Assembly (NCBI RefSeq): GCF_900155865.1
Contig: NZ_LT707006.1
Coordinates: 3,884,577 to 3,948,576 of the forward strand
DNA from: Bacteroides bouchesdurhonensis
Lineage (GTDB): Bacteria > Bacteroidota > Bacteroidia > Bacteroidales > Bacteroidaceae
Length of the DNA: 64,000 nucleotides
Direction of reading: 5' to 3'
Within the stretch, counting starts at the first letter, position 1. Each line of letters opens with the position of its first letter. A model generated the notes under the pieces. That model was not told the DNA's origin and did not search any database. It saw only the letters and a list, made by a program, of their open reading frames with translations. The position numbers and the translations under genes are program-made. Below are positions 53,275 through 61,225 of this stretch, one piece after another.

Positions 53275-53294
53275 CCAACTAAAATATATAAATC

Positions 53295-53882
53295 ATGAAT
53301 AGAGAAACATTATTTGAAAGCTTTTATACAAAAGCAGAAAAAGCGATTAAGAAAATGGGGAAACAAAACATCAAAGATATCTATGCTATTTCCTTTTGGA
53401 AAGATAATCTTGAAGACGACCCCCGATGTCCTGTTATTACAATAGGCTATAACACTTTAACTCAAGTGGAAGTAGCAAAAAGGAATGCCAGTAGTTTAAT
53501 GGAAGCCAAATGGAATTATGCTTTTTGGCTACAAAACGAAGTGGGTACTATTGGCGGCAATGATAAGAATCTCCGTCTGTATTTTAAAGAAGCCAATTTA
53601 TTCTATACTCAACAAGAGTATTCGAGAGCCGAAAAAAATGGAGAAGAAAATAAGTTGGATGAACAAGACGACCAAATGCAGTCGGTCTTTATGGATATTA
53701 TCATTTCTGTTATTCAAGAACTTCATAAAAAAGGTGTCATAAAAGAGCAATTAGGTAAAGAAGTTCCTGTCATTGTTCACGAATTGGAATATTACGACTT
53801 ACCTATTATGTGGACTACAAGAAGTAATCCGAAATCATTGATTGATGAGTTCTTGAAATCTTATAATGATGGATGTTTATAA
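53295..53882 (+). CDS. Cassette 8: DUF4303-type protein
   Basis: 195 residues: YTKAEKAIKKMGKQNIKDIY, ISFWKDNLEDDPRCPVITIG, NASSLMEAKWNYAFW and IVHELEYYDLPIMWTTRSNP. Resembles DUF4303, common in bacterial immunity loci. Soluble, acidic. The cognate toxin is unknown. Confidence 0.7.
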   Translation: MNRETLFESFYTKAEKAIKKMGKQNIKDIYAISFWKDNLEDDPRCPVITIGYNTLTQVEVAKRNASSLMEAKWNYAFWLQNEVGTIGGNDKNLRLYFKEANLFYTQQEYSRAEKNGEENKLDEQDDQMQSVFMDIIISVIQELHKKGVIKEQLGKEVPVIVHELEYYDLPIMWTTRSNPKSLIDEFLKSYNDGCL

Positions 53883-53890
53883 AAAGTTGG

Positions 53891-53938
53891 TAACAAGCGA
53901 ATGAGCTGCCCTAACGGTCTGCTATTCACAACCCATTA
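53891..53938. repeat. attC-like site 8
   Basis: Left TAACAAGC, right CCCATTA. Internal arms are more diverged than in class A sites. Confidence 0.7.
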
Positions 53939-53960
53939 TCAATAATTGAACAGAAACGCA

Positions 53961-54365
53961 ATGACAAAGGAAGAAGCATATACTTTATTAAGTTTCCATT
54001 CTTGTAGAAACAATGATATAGAAAATGAGAAATGGGAAAATGGATTTCTTGGTTCACTTCGTCCATTTCAAGGGAAACTATATGAGTGTAATTTTATCGA
54101 GATAATGGAATGTCTTAAAGTTCTTGCGGATGATTTTATGAAGCCGACAATCAAACAAACCCTATTAAGTGATGTGTATAGCATTATACATTTGGGTAAG
54201 AGGTGGATTGACGGGGCTGATTTTGTTACACAAGAGCAGCAAAAGCAAATCATAAAATGGGTTGATATGATACAAGATTGTTTCTACTACCTATTAGAAA
54301 GAGATGTTGATACTGCGTTTCTTGAATATGAAGAATATAGAATTAGTACACGATATGAGAAATGA
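53961..54365 (+). CDS. Cassette 9a: hypothetical protein (134 aa)
   Basis: Starts MTKEEAYTLLSFHSCRNND. Helical: ECNFIEIMECLKVLADDFMK and FVTQEQQKQIIKWVDMIQDC. Resembles small Imm-type helical proteins, but no certain family. Overlaps the next ORF by 38 bases, so the two are likely translated together. Confidence 0.6.
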   Translation: MTKEEAYTLLSFHSCRNNDIENEKWENGFLGSLRPFQGKLYECNFIEIMECLKVLADDFMKPTIKQTLLSDVYSIIHLGKRWIDGADFVTQEQQKQIIKWVDMIQDCFYYLLERDVDTAFLEYEEYRISTRYEK

Positions 54366-54687
54366 AATTTTACAGTTGAAAGATTTGGGTCGTATGCCTA
54401 ATGAAAGCATCAATGATACAGAGAGTATTGATGAATTAGTAAATACTTATGATGCCTTATTAGAACAAATACAACTTCCCATATCATTTGATGAAGCTAT
54501 GGTGTTGGTACAAATCTTTCCTGAAAATGCTTTTTATGATTTGCAGTGGAGTTTATTAAAACTTGTAGAGTCTGTTTGCGTTGATGATGAGAATAAGTAT
54601 ATTCAGTTAATAAACTCTTGCCCAAGCCAAGAATGGCGGGACACTCTAAATGCTCGCTATGCAAATTATAAAAGGCACAAGGGGTAA
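54328..54687 (+). CDS. Cassette 9b: Imm30-like immunity protein
   Basis: 119 residues from MKNIELVHDMRNEI. The segment VNTYDALLEQIQLPISFDEA, MVLVQIFPENAFYDLQWSLL and LVESVCVDDE resembles immunity protein family 30. A start at 54355 is possible. Translationally overlapped with 9a. Confidence 0.65.
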   Translation: MKNIELVHDMRNEILQLKDLGRMPNESINDTESIDELVNTYDALLEQIQLPISFDEAMVLVQIFPENAFYDLQWSLLKLVESVCVDDENKYIQLINSCPSQEWRDTLNARYANYKRHKG

Positions 54688-54697
54688 AGTAAGTTCA

Positions 54698-54744
54698 TAA
54701 CAAGCCGGGATAACGGACTAACGCCGTTCCCCGCCAAGCCATTA
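54698..54744. repeat. attC-like site 9
   Basis: Left TAACAAGCCGGG, right CCATTA; arms CGGGATAACGG and CCGTTCCCCG. The cassette 9 termini do not complement well, unlike the other cassettes. Confidence 0.8.
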
Positions 54745-54766
54745 CTAACAATACGAATAACTCTTT

Positions 54767-55159
54767 ATGATAAAATTCATTTTAGATGCGATGTATTATC
54801 AGATATTCATATTTAATAGGGATAAATTTATATTGGAAAATCCACATGAGCGGACGATACAGATAATATGTGGAATATTATTTCTTCCTGTTATAGTATT
54901 GGCATATCTACTGATAGAGGAGAATTTCAATTATAAAACCCCTTTTGTGTTTTTCATCATAATCTATGTTTTATTATACAAGACATTCTGTTCGTATTAT
55001 ATCAAAAGGAAAAAAGGTATGGAAATTATAAGGAGTAAACCTCTGATATTTAATAGCCAAAAGGTTTCTTCCTTCATATCATGGATGATTTATCCCATTT
55101 TGGTTGTATTACTTTATTTTATAATAACACATCGTCATTGGCTAAAAATTATACAATAA
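54767..55159 (+). CDS. Cassette 10: membrane protein (130 aa)
   Basis: Three membrane helices (IICGILFLPVIVLAYLLIEE, TPFVFFIIIYVLLYKTF, SFISWMIYPILVVLLYFIIT). No recognised family. Confidence 0.65.
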   Translation: MIKFILDAMYYQIFIFNRDKFILENPHERTIQIICGILFLPVIVLAYLLIEENFNYKTPFVFFIIIYVLLYKTFCSYYIKRKKGMEIIRSKPLIFNSQKVSSFISWMIYPILVVLLYFIITHRHWLKIIQ

Positions 55160-55175
55160 AGATTTAATAAGTTAG

Positions 55176-55220
55176 TAACAACGAAAGATAGCATCTGACG
55201 ATGCTCCTTTCTAATCATTA
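55176..55220. repeat. attC-like site 10
   Basis: Class B site: CGAAAGATAGCATC / GATGCTCCTTTC arms, ends TCATTA. Confidence 0.85.
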
Positions 55221-55234
55221 ATAACAACTTAAAG

Positions 55235-55702
55235 ATGAACATAAAAAACAAGATATACCATACAGCCTATTTTCTCCTATTCGGAATAATAGTAGGTATT
55301 TTAAGGTGGTCTATATGTATAGTAGATACAAATGGAACAATGGATTTCACTCCATTTTTACAAGCGTTCTTGTTGATAGTCGCATTGTTATTGTTTGTAA
55401 TTTTGGATATTATTTTGCATAAAATAGCCTTGAGAGCGATTTCGATAACCATTCTATTGTGTTTCAATATATGGTCTTATACCTACTATTTCAAAATAGA
55501 AAAAATGCAAGAATATTGGAGTGGACTTAAATATTCACCTTATGACGCATATCTTCCACCCAATATTGATGATTTCATTTTTGTATGGTTGGCGAGCCAA
55601 ATTCTTGTTTCTTATTTGTTCTTGGCAATAGGTATTTCATATCTATTGAAAAGAAAAGAGTTATTAACGAAGCAGGATAACGGACAAGCCGTTCCCTGCT
55701 GA
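55235..55702 (+). CDS. Cassette 11: second copy of the cassette 3 membrane protein
   Basis: Encodes the same 155 residues as 49804-50271, and the whole 489-bp cassette (55218-55706) repeats 49787-50275 with the same termini and attC-like site. No substitution was seen on reading. Confidence 0.8.
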   Translation: MNIKNKIYHTAYFLLFGIIVGILRWSICIVDTNGTMDFTPFLQAFLLIVALLLFVILDIILHKIALRAISITILLCFNIWSYTYYFKIEKMQEYWSGLKYSPYDAYLPPNIDDFIFVWLASQILVSYLFLAIGISYLLKRKELLTKQDNGQAVPC

Positions 55703-55709
55703 ACCATTA
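55665..55709. repeat. attC-like site 11
   Basis: Class A site, identical to site 3; forms the end of the duplicated cassette. Confidence 0.85.
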
Positions 55710-55720
55710 GATATAAAGAC

Positions 55721-56314
55721 ATGAGAATATTTGTATTGTATTGTTTGTTCCTTTTCCCACTTAGCTATGTTATAGCGAAAAACGGCTATGTGGAACAAAA
55801 TTCAGTAAAGTATCATTTTTTGACTGAACAAGATACCCTTTATATAGAAACAGAAAAAACAGAATTTGAAACTCTATATAGGCTGTGTTTTAATCAGCAC
55901 GATGAAAAGAAGGTCATTTTTGAGTTGAAAGCGGTAGATGATAGCAATATTGACTTCGTGCAAAGCTATACAATCAATGGAGTGAGAAAGTTTGATTGCT
56001 TTGCTGTGTATGATAATGTGGCAGACGGAAACCGTTTCCTGTTCTTTGATTATGAAAATCAAGCAGCTTACATAACGCCTACTTGTTTTTCCGGTTTCTA
56101 TCCGATATGCAGTTCTGTGGACTTTTCAAAAACGGAAGTTTTATTACAAAATGAGCACTCCCATTTGAAACAGCTAAACGACACATTAAGTATTGATAGT
56201 AAAGTGGCTTATGTACCATTTAACTGTAATAATCGAATTATAAAGGCAACTTTAGTTCCATATCCTCAAGCGAGAAAGGGCAATAGATATCTAATAACGA
56301 AAGATAGCATCTAA
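55721..56314 (+). CDS. Cassette 12: secreted/periplasmic hypothetical protein (197 aa)
   Basis: Signal peptide MRIFVLYCLFLFPLSYVIAK. Beta-rich body (KYHFLTEQDTLYIETEKTEF, NRFLFFDYENQAAYITPTCF). A periplasmic immunity protein is plausible by context. The C-terminal residues ITKDSI are read from inside the attC-like site. Confidence 0.65.
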   Translation: MRIFVLYCLFLFPLSYVIAKNGYVEQNSVKYHFLTEQDTLYIETEKTEFETLYRLCFNQHDEKKVIFELKAVDDSNIDFVQSYTINGVRKFDCFAVYDNVADGNRFLFFDYENQAAYITPTCFSGFYPICSSVDFSKTEVLLQNEHSHLKQLNDTLSIDSKVAYVPFNCNNRIIKATLVPYPQARKGNRYLITKDSI

Positions 56315-56336
56315 CGATGCTCCTTTCTAAGCATTA
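56295..56336. repeat. attC-like site 12
   Basis: Class B site (CGAAAGATAGCATC / GATGCTCCTTTC), ends GCATTA. Confidence 0.85.
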
Positions 56337-56352
56337 GCTGTAATTATATGAC

Positions 56353-56931
56353 ATGAAAATCTATGAGAATAAAATATTGAGAATACTTGGATTTATTTTT
56401 ATTTGGATTTATGTATTCGGTGTGGGCATTTGTTTTGCCGGAAGGTGGTATGCCATTGGAATACCGGGAGTGGTTTTATTGCTTGTATGGTTAAATCACA
56501 ATCTTATAGGTGCTGCTATTCGTAGATATAGAGCAAGGCAGGCAATCAAACAGATAAAAAAGCATGGAACACGATTATCGGTTGATTTAAGCCAATGTAA
56601 AGTCAGTGCGCAGAAATGGAGTAGCAAGAAGTCAAGGATGCAAGAGCCAGTCTTTAAGGTATTCAATTCATGGGAAACCCAGTTTTGGAATGGTGTTAGC
56701 GGCTCTTTGTTTCCTGACATTTATCATAGTGAACAAGTAGTGTCCACTGCAATATGCACCGTGACGTACACCACCCCATACAAAGGAAAGACAAAAACAT
56801 TTCGCAGTGATGCAATTTTGAAGGAAAAAGTTTCATTGGAAATGCTATTGCAATATTATGGAGTGGCAACGATTTACATAAATCCGAAGAATGACAATCA
56901 ATATTATTTTGATTTGGATTTTCTAAAATAG
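56353..56931 (+). CDS. Cassette 13: membrane-anchored protein (192 aa)
   Basis: Two N-terminal membrane helices (ILGFIFIWIYVFGVGICFAG, WYAIGIPGVVLLLVW), then a soluble domain containing VDLSQCKVSAQKWSSKKSR and a segment around ICTVTYTTPYKGKTKTFRSD, like DUF3592-type membrane proteins. Role unknown. Confidence 0.65.
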   Translation: MKIYENKILRILGFIFIWIYVFGVGICFAGRWYAIGIPGVVLLLVWLNHNLIGAAIRRYRARQAIKQIKKHGTRLSVDLSQCKVSAQKWSSKKSRMQEPVFKVFNSWETQFWNGVSGSLFPDIYHSEQVVSTAICTVTYTTPYKGKTKTFRSDAILKEKVSLEMLLQYYGVATIYINPKNDNQYYFDLDFLK

Positions 56932-56938
56932 ATACAGC

Positions 56939-56982
56939 TAACAACGCAGGATAACGGACAAGCCGTTCCCTGCTAACCATTA
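56939..56982. repeat. attC-like site 13
   Basis: Class A site, left TAACAACG, ends CCATTA. Confidence 0.85.
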
Positions 56983-56993
56983 ACAATAGTGCG

Positions 56994-57461
56994 ATGAATA
57001 AAACTGTTCAATCCATAATAGCATTGACAGCTTTCAGTGCTTTGCTGATAGCCATAACATTATTTTGTGGTGGCTTAGGCTTTGGTCGTCTGTTCGGAAT
57101 ATATGGCATTATGGAATATTGTCTTTTGGGTATGCTTGTAATAATAGATATACTGGTAATCTACAAGGTCTATAAACTATATGCAATGCAGCCTAAAACC
57201 ATAATGTTATTGTTGGGTTTGGAATGTTGCTCTATCCTTTTGTGGCTTGCCTTTATCTGTATAGACCAAAGTTTATTGGATTGGCAAATTACAAACTTCA
57301 TATTGCAAGCTGTTTGTTTAGACGGCTTCACGGGAGATGAACGAGGATTGAATATGCTTGCAGTCTTATGTGGCATTGTTTATCCCCTTATTGGGATTGG
57401 GTGTTTATTCACCGGATTGGGATTTGTAAATAAGTTAGTAACAACGAAAGATAGCATCTGA
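56994..57461 (+). CDS. Cassette 14: membrane protein (155 aa)
   Basis: Four membrane helices (SIIALTAFSALLIAITLF, YCLLGMLVIIDILVIYKVYK, IMLLLGLECCSILLWLAFIC, LNMLAVLCGIVYPLIGIGCL). The C-terminal residues TTKDSI come from the attC-like site. Unknown family. Confidence 0.65.
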   Translation: MNKTVQSIIALTAFSALLIAITLFCGGLGFGRLFGIYGIMEYCLLGMLVIIDILVIYKVYKLYAMQPKTIMLLLGLECCSILLWLAFICIDQSLLDWQITNFILQAVCLDGFTGDERGLNMLAVLCGIVYPLIGIGCLFTGLGFVNKLVTTKDSI

Positions 57462-57484
57462 CGGCGTTCCTTTCCAAGCCATTA
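57439..57484. repeat. attC-like site 14 (last in the array)
   Basis: Class B-like arms (CGAAAGATAGCATC, GCGTTCCTTTCC), ends CCATTA. The next ORF starts with the ATG that overlaps this end. Confidence 0.8.
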
Positions 57485-57942
57485 TGAATAAAGGAATAAA
57501 AAATACAGATAACTATTTTGAACGAGTGAAGCAACGTGCAAACCGGACGAATTACAGATACTATTTTTTTGACTACCTATATTTCAAGGGAGAGGTTTGG
57601 GGCAAGAAGATAGGGCGGATGTCAGGTTTTATACTGCTGTTTTGGTATTGGTGGTGGGTAGTAGTTCTGCCCGGCAACTTTCTCCTGATTAACAGTGTAC
57701 CGGAATGGTCGTCCTTACATCTTGGCTATTTAGGTGCAATGTTTTTGCTTATTTGTGTATTTATTCTTGCACGATACAGGAAAGCCCGTGTACAGGCATT
57801 GTTGAACCGCTACCGCCGCTCTAAGCATATCAGCGCAGTACAGGCATATTTTCTGTTCCTGCTGCCCTTTGTACTTTTCTTCTTAGAAACATGGCTGTTC
57901 GATGAATGGGGTTGGACGGATTGCGTGAGGTGGAACAAATGA
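57484..57942 (+). CDS. Post-array membrane protein (152 aa)
   Basis: Three hydrophobic segments (SGFILLFWYWWWVVVLPGNF, LGYLGAMFLLICVFILARY, AYFLFLLPFVLFFLETWLF). It starts at the end of attC-like site 14 but has no site of its own, so it is either the trapped last cassette or the fixed 3' boundary. The AraC gene begins within 30 bases. Confidence 0.65.
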   Translation: MNKGIKNTDNYFERVKQRANRTNYRYYFFDYLYFKGEVWGKKIGRMSGFILLFWYWWWVVVLPGNFLLINSVPEWSSLHLGYLGAMFLLICVFILARYRKARVQALLNRYRRSKHISAVQAYFLFLLPFVLFFLETWLFDEWGWTDCVRWNK

Positions 57943-57970
57943 TATGTCATTCATATATAAAACATCAGAT

Positions 57971-58813
57971 ATGGAACAACGGATTACATCATTATTGCTT
58001 CCCGCTCCCGAAGCGGAGTTGGAAGCGTCCTGCAAGGAACTGGACGAAAAGGTAACATGGCTGCTGCACAACAGCCGGAAAATGGACAACTACTTGGAAC
58101 TTGAACCGTTCAGCAAGGACGGGCGGCTGTGCGCCCACGTGTGCGACACGCTCAAAAGCCTGCCGGAAACGCCGACACTGGCGGCATACAAGGACTACAA
58201 GGCAATCATTATCCTGCTGGGTATGTCCACCACCCATTACGCCATACTTGACGAACTGGCGGAACAGCACCGCAAGCGGGACGAGATACCCGAACTGACC
58301 GCCTACTGCGATGCGCTCCACTGGATGCGACCGGGACGGCAGTACCTCTGCAACGTGTACAACACGGTATGCCACGCTTTCCACCTGCTGCGGAGAAACC
58401 CGGTAAGGGGCAACCGACTGCTGGTGACGGAAAAGGAACTGCGCCACGCCGAACGGATGCTGCCGGAACTGGGCAGGCAGACGTTCACCGAAATGGTACG
58501 TCTGAAAGGCTACATGGTCTATGATGCCGAGAAACTGGCGGACAAATGCGGCATGGAATACGGCTCGTTCCGGCGAAAGGTAAAGAAAATGACCGGGTAC
58601 ACGGCTAAGGAATGGGTGATAAAGGAACGGGTAAAGGACGTGGAACACTACCTGTTGAACACAAACCTCACGCTTACCGAAGTGGCGTTCACCACCGGGT
58701 TCGCATCGACATCGAACCTGAACGACTTCTGCAAGGCGTATCTTTTAGATACCCCCGGAGAAATACGCAGAAAAGCGCAGGAAACAAGAAAATGCACAGT
58801 TACAAGAACGTAA
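57971..58813 (+). CDS. AraC-family transcriptional regulator
   Basis: A 280-residue protein with a C-terminal double HTH (AEKLADKCGMEYGSFRRKVK, YLLNTNLTLTEVAFTTGFAS and DFCKAYLLDTPGEIRRKAQE). The N-terminal domain is helical and not a known sensor. The start at MEQRITSLL (57971) is preferred; 57944 is possible. GC content rises sharply here, showing the shift from the cassette array to the ICE core. Confidence 0.85.
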   Translation: MEQRITSLLLPAPEAELEASCKELDEKVTWLLHNSRKMDNYLELEPFSKDGRLCAHVCDTLKSLPETPTLAAYKDYKAIIILLGMSTTHYAILDELAEQHRKRDEIPELTAYCDALHWMRPGRQYLCNVYNTVCHAFHLLRRNPVRGNRLLVTEKELRHAERMLPELGRQTFTEMVRLKGYMVYDAEKLADKCGMEYGSFRRKVKKMTGYTAKEWVIKERVKDVEHYLLNTNLTLTEVAFTTGFASTSNLNDFCKAYLLDTPGEIRRKAQETRKCTVTRT

Positions 58814-58851
58814 TGTGAAAAATCAAGAATAAAACTGATTTTTTATGCCCG

Positions 58852-58859
58852 TAACTTTG
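58852..58859 (+). promoter_or_regulatory. Promoter -7 box of rteC
   Basis: TAACTTTG, 28 bases before the rteC ATG. Confidence 0.6.
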
Positions 58860-58886
58860 TGCTTCATAAAAGATAAGCACAAGGTT

Positions 58887-59747
58887 ATGGAACATAAGAT
58901 ACCGTTGGAAACATACTTCGCCGGACTGCTTCAAAAAGTGGAATGGCAGATACAGGAATACGAGGACACCGCAGCGGACACGCTGACGCTCTGCCGCCTA
59001 TGCGTGGACTACCTGCAAGAGATACTGGGCGAACTCAAAACCTTTATAATCTCCTACCCGTTCGCCAGCACGGAAGAAGAAATACACTTCTTCAAGGAAC
59101 TGAAACCGCTTTTAGCGAGCAAAATCATCTATTACAATACCGTTTACAAGATAGAGGTGCGCTTCCCCAGCGGCAGCGAGGACGTGCAGCGGGACTACCT
59201 GCTGTCGGAAACCGACCGGATTTCAAGGTCGTTCCAGCGGAACTTGGCGTTCTACCAGTACCACCGAACGAAAGCCACCTACTTGGACAGGCAGTATTTC
59301 ATACGTGGGAAGCCTGACATACAAATCATCGTGGACAGTTTCTATTACGAAACAGACCCACAGTTCAGCACCAGTCACGATTTCAAGGTAGCCAAGATTT
59401 TAGCCAACGAACTGCTGGAAATATACCTCACCAACCGTCTGCACGAGCTGGAACGCCGGGAACAGCGCAAGCGGGTGAAGAACGGCTTCATGGGCAGGCT
59501 GTTGCGCTGGACGGGGACGAAAAGGGCGTTGGTGGAACTTATCTACGCACTGGACGCCTGCGGCTGTCTGAACAAGGGAACGGTTGATATTAAGGAGATT
59601 GTAGCCTACTTTGAATACGTGTTCGACATAGACCTCGGCGACTTCTACCACACCTACATGGAACTAAAAGCCAAGACCAAAGACCGAACGGGCTTCCTCT
59701 CCACCCTGAAAGACAGGTTGCTGATGCGCATGAGGGAGCAGGATTAG
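58887..59747 (+). CDS. rteC: RteC-family regulator of ICE excision
   Basis: A 286-residue protein matching RteC of CTnDOT: YYNTVYKIEVRFPSGSEDVQ in the N-terminal part, and in the C-terminal HTH half WTGTKRALVELIYALDACGC and FEYVFDIDLGDFYHTYMELK with RTGFLSTLKDRLLMR. RteC activates the excision operon; here the Xis2d-like gene follows about 100 bases downstream. The start at MEHKIPLE follows a TAACTTTG promoter. Confidence 0.9.
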   Translation: MEHKIPLETYFAGLLQKVEWQIQEYEDTAADTLTLCRLCVDYLQEILGELKTFIISYPFASTEEEIHFFKELKPLLASKIIYYNTVYKIEVRFPSGSEDVQRDYLLSETDRISRSFQRNLAFYQYHRTKATYLDRQYFIRGKPDIQIIVDSFYYETDPQFSTSHDFKVAKILANELLEIYLTNRLHELERREQRKRVKNGFMGRLLRWTGTKRALVELIYALDACGCLNKGTVDIKEIVAYFEYVFDIDLGDFYHTYMELKAKTKDRTGFLSTLKDRLLMRMREQD

Positions 59748-59774
59748 GCAACCGTGCTTTAACAAAATTTATTT

Positions 59775-59810
59775 CGCCACAGGTGGGTACATCTGTGGCG
59801 TTTTATTTTT
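59775..59810 (+). terminator. Terminator after rteC
   Basis: An 8-bp stem (59775-59782 with 59793-59800) followed by TTTTATTTTT. Confidence 0.85.
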
Positions 59811-59851
59811 CAGGACACCCGAACTTTGCGGCAAATCAATCAGTTACCGTT

Positions 59852-60211
59852 ATGGAAATAATAACATTCGAGTCCAAAGCCTACAAGGAACTGGACAACA
59901 AGATTACCGCCATTGCCGACTACATCTTCAACCACATGGAAACGGCAAGGCAAAGCGAGGAAGACATGTGGGTGGACAGCTACGAGGTCTGCACGTTCCT
60001 GAAAATAAGCGAAAAGACCCTGCAACGCCTGCGGGTGTCGGGGACTATCGCCTATTCCAACATCAGGGGACGCTACTTCTACAAGGTCAGCGAGATACGC
60101 CGGATGCTGGAAGAACGCCTGATAAGGAGCAACAAGGAGAACATCGACAACCTGATAACCAACCACCAGTTGTATGCTAAGGAAAGAGGAAATCTTAGAA
60201 AGGACAAGTAA
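59852..60211 (+). CDS. Xis2d-like helix-turn-helix protein
   Basis: A 119-residue DNA-binding protein: WVDSYEVCTFLKISEKTLQR and LRVSGTIAYSNIRGRYFYKV is the HTH/wing of MerR-like excisionases, with EIRRMLEERLIRSN after it. It corresponds to Xis2d in CTnDOT-type excision modules. Overlaps the primase gene by 38 bases. Confidence 0.85.
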   Translation: MEIITFESKAYKELDNKITAIADYIFNHMETARQSEEDMWVDSYEVCTFLKISEKTLQRLRVSGTIAYSNIRGRYFYKVSEIRRMLEERLIRSNKENIDNLITNHQLYAKERGNLRKDK

Positions 60212-61223
60212 CGGGCTGGCGGTGTTCAAACACTACCTGCCCGGAAACTGGCGCATAGGTCGCAACTTCCTTAACCCGCTGTACGAGGACAGCAAGGCTT
60301 CCTGCAACATCTACTTCGACCGCCGGGGCGGTATCTACAAGATGAAAGACTTCGGCAACGACAGTTATAGCGGCGACTGTTTCTTCCTCGTGGGGCAGTT
60401 AAAGGGGCTGGACTGCAACCGGGCGGCTGACTTCGTGGAGATACTGGAAATCATCGACCGGGACTTGGGTTTGGGGCTGGCTTCCGGCACTCCGGTTTCC
60501 GTTCCCCCGGCAACCGTCCGCCGGGCAGTGCCGGACAAACCCGAAGAAACGTCCGAAAAGCCCGTCAAGCCCTACCAGTTCCGGGAACAGAAGTTCCCGC
60601 TTGCCGAACTGGTGTACTGGCAACAGTACGGCATCACGCCCGAACTGCTGGAACGTTACAAGGTCTGCTCGCTCCGGGAGTATCACAGCGAAACGGCAGA
60701 GGGCAAACCGTACACCTACACTTCATCGGTGGCAGAACCCATGTACGGCTACAAGGGCAAACAGCACATCAAGCTGTACCGCCCGTTCTCCACGCCCCGC
60801 TTCCTCTACGGCGGCAGCTTCGGCGAGAACTACAGTTTCGGGCTGGAACAACTGCCAGCCAAAGGCGACACGCTATTCATCACGGGCGGCGAGAAAGACG
60901 TGCTTTCGCTGGCGGCGCACGGTTTTCACGCTATCTGCTTCAACAGCGAAACGGTGACTATCCCTCCCACGCTGGTCTATCGGCTGACGTTCCGCTTCAA
61001 GCACATCGTCCTGCTCTTTGACATGGACAAGACGGGCAGGGAAAGTTCATGCAAGCAGGAAAAACTATTGGAAGAATTTGGCGTGAAACGCCTGCTGCTC
61101 CCGCTTCCGGGAACGAAAGAGGAAAAGGACATATCCGACTACTTCAAAGCCGGGAACACCCGTGAAGATTTCCTGAAGCTGTTTATCGAATTTTTAGACA
61201 ACCTGTATAGCGCGACACATTGA
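60174..61223 (+). CDS. Toprim-domain primase of the ICE
   Basis: A 349-residue primase-like protein. The N-terminus (IYFDRRGGIYKMKDFGNDSY then SGDCFFLVGQL) is CHC2-like without the zinc ligands. The Toprim part has FITGGEKDVLSLAAHGFHAI and HIVLLFDMDKTGRESSCKQE. It corresponds to the orf upstream of exc in CTnDOT-type modules. Linked by overlap to the HTH gene. Confidence 0.85.
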   Translation: MLRKEEILERTSNGLAVFKHYLPGNWRIGRNFLNPLYEDSKASCNIYFDRRGGIYKMKDFGNDSYSGDCFFLVGQLKGLDCNRAADFVEILEIIDRDLGLGLASGTPVSVPPATVRRAVPDKPEETSEKPVKPYQFREQKFPLAELVYWQQYGITPELLERYKVCSLREYHSETAEGKPYTYTSSVAEPMYGYKGKQHIKLYRPFSTPRFLYGGSFGENYSFGLEQLPAKGDTLFITGGEKDVLSLAAHGFHAICFNSETVTIPPTLVYRLTFRFKHIVLLFDMDKTGRESSCKQEKLLEEFGVKRLLLPLPGTKEEKDISDYFKAGNTREDFLKLFIEFLDNLYSATH

Positions 61224-61225
61224 TT

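Larger units (their letters stand above)
48931..57484 (+). mobile_element. Integron-like cassette array (rAID-type), 14 cassettes
   Basis: Fourteen cassettes, each with one or two ORFs in the plus direction and a terminal hairpin site ending CATTA. Boundaries taken at the TTA: 48931, 49344, 49787, 50276, 50750, 51422, 51937, 53272, 53936, 54742, 55218, 55707, 56334, 56980, ending at 57481. In 12 of 14 the first 7-10 bases are the reverse complement of the bases at the cassette end just before ACGA/ACAA. Recognisable products are toxin-immunity families or small membrane proteins. The DNA is AT-rich compared with the flanking ICE genes. Confidence 0.85.
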
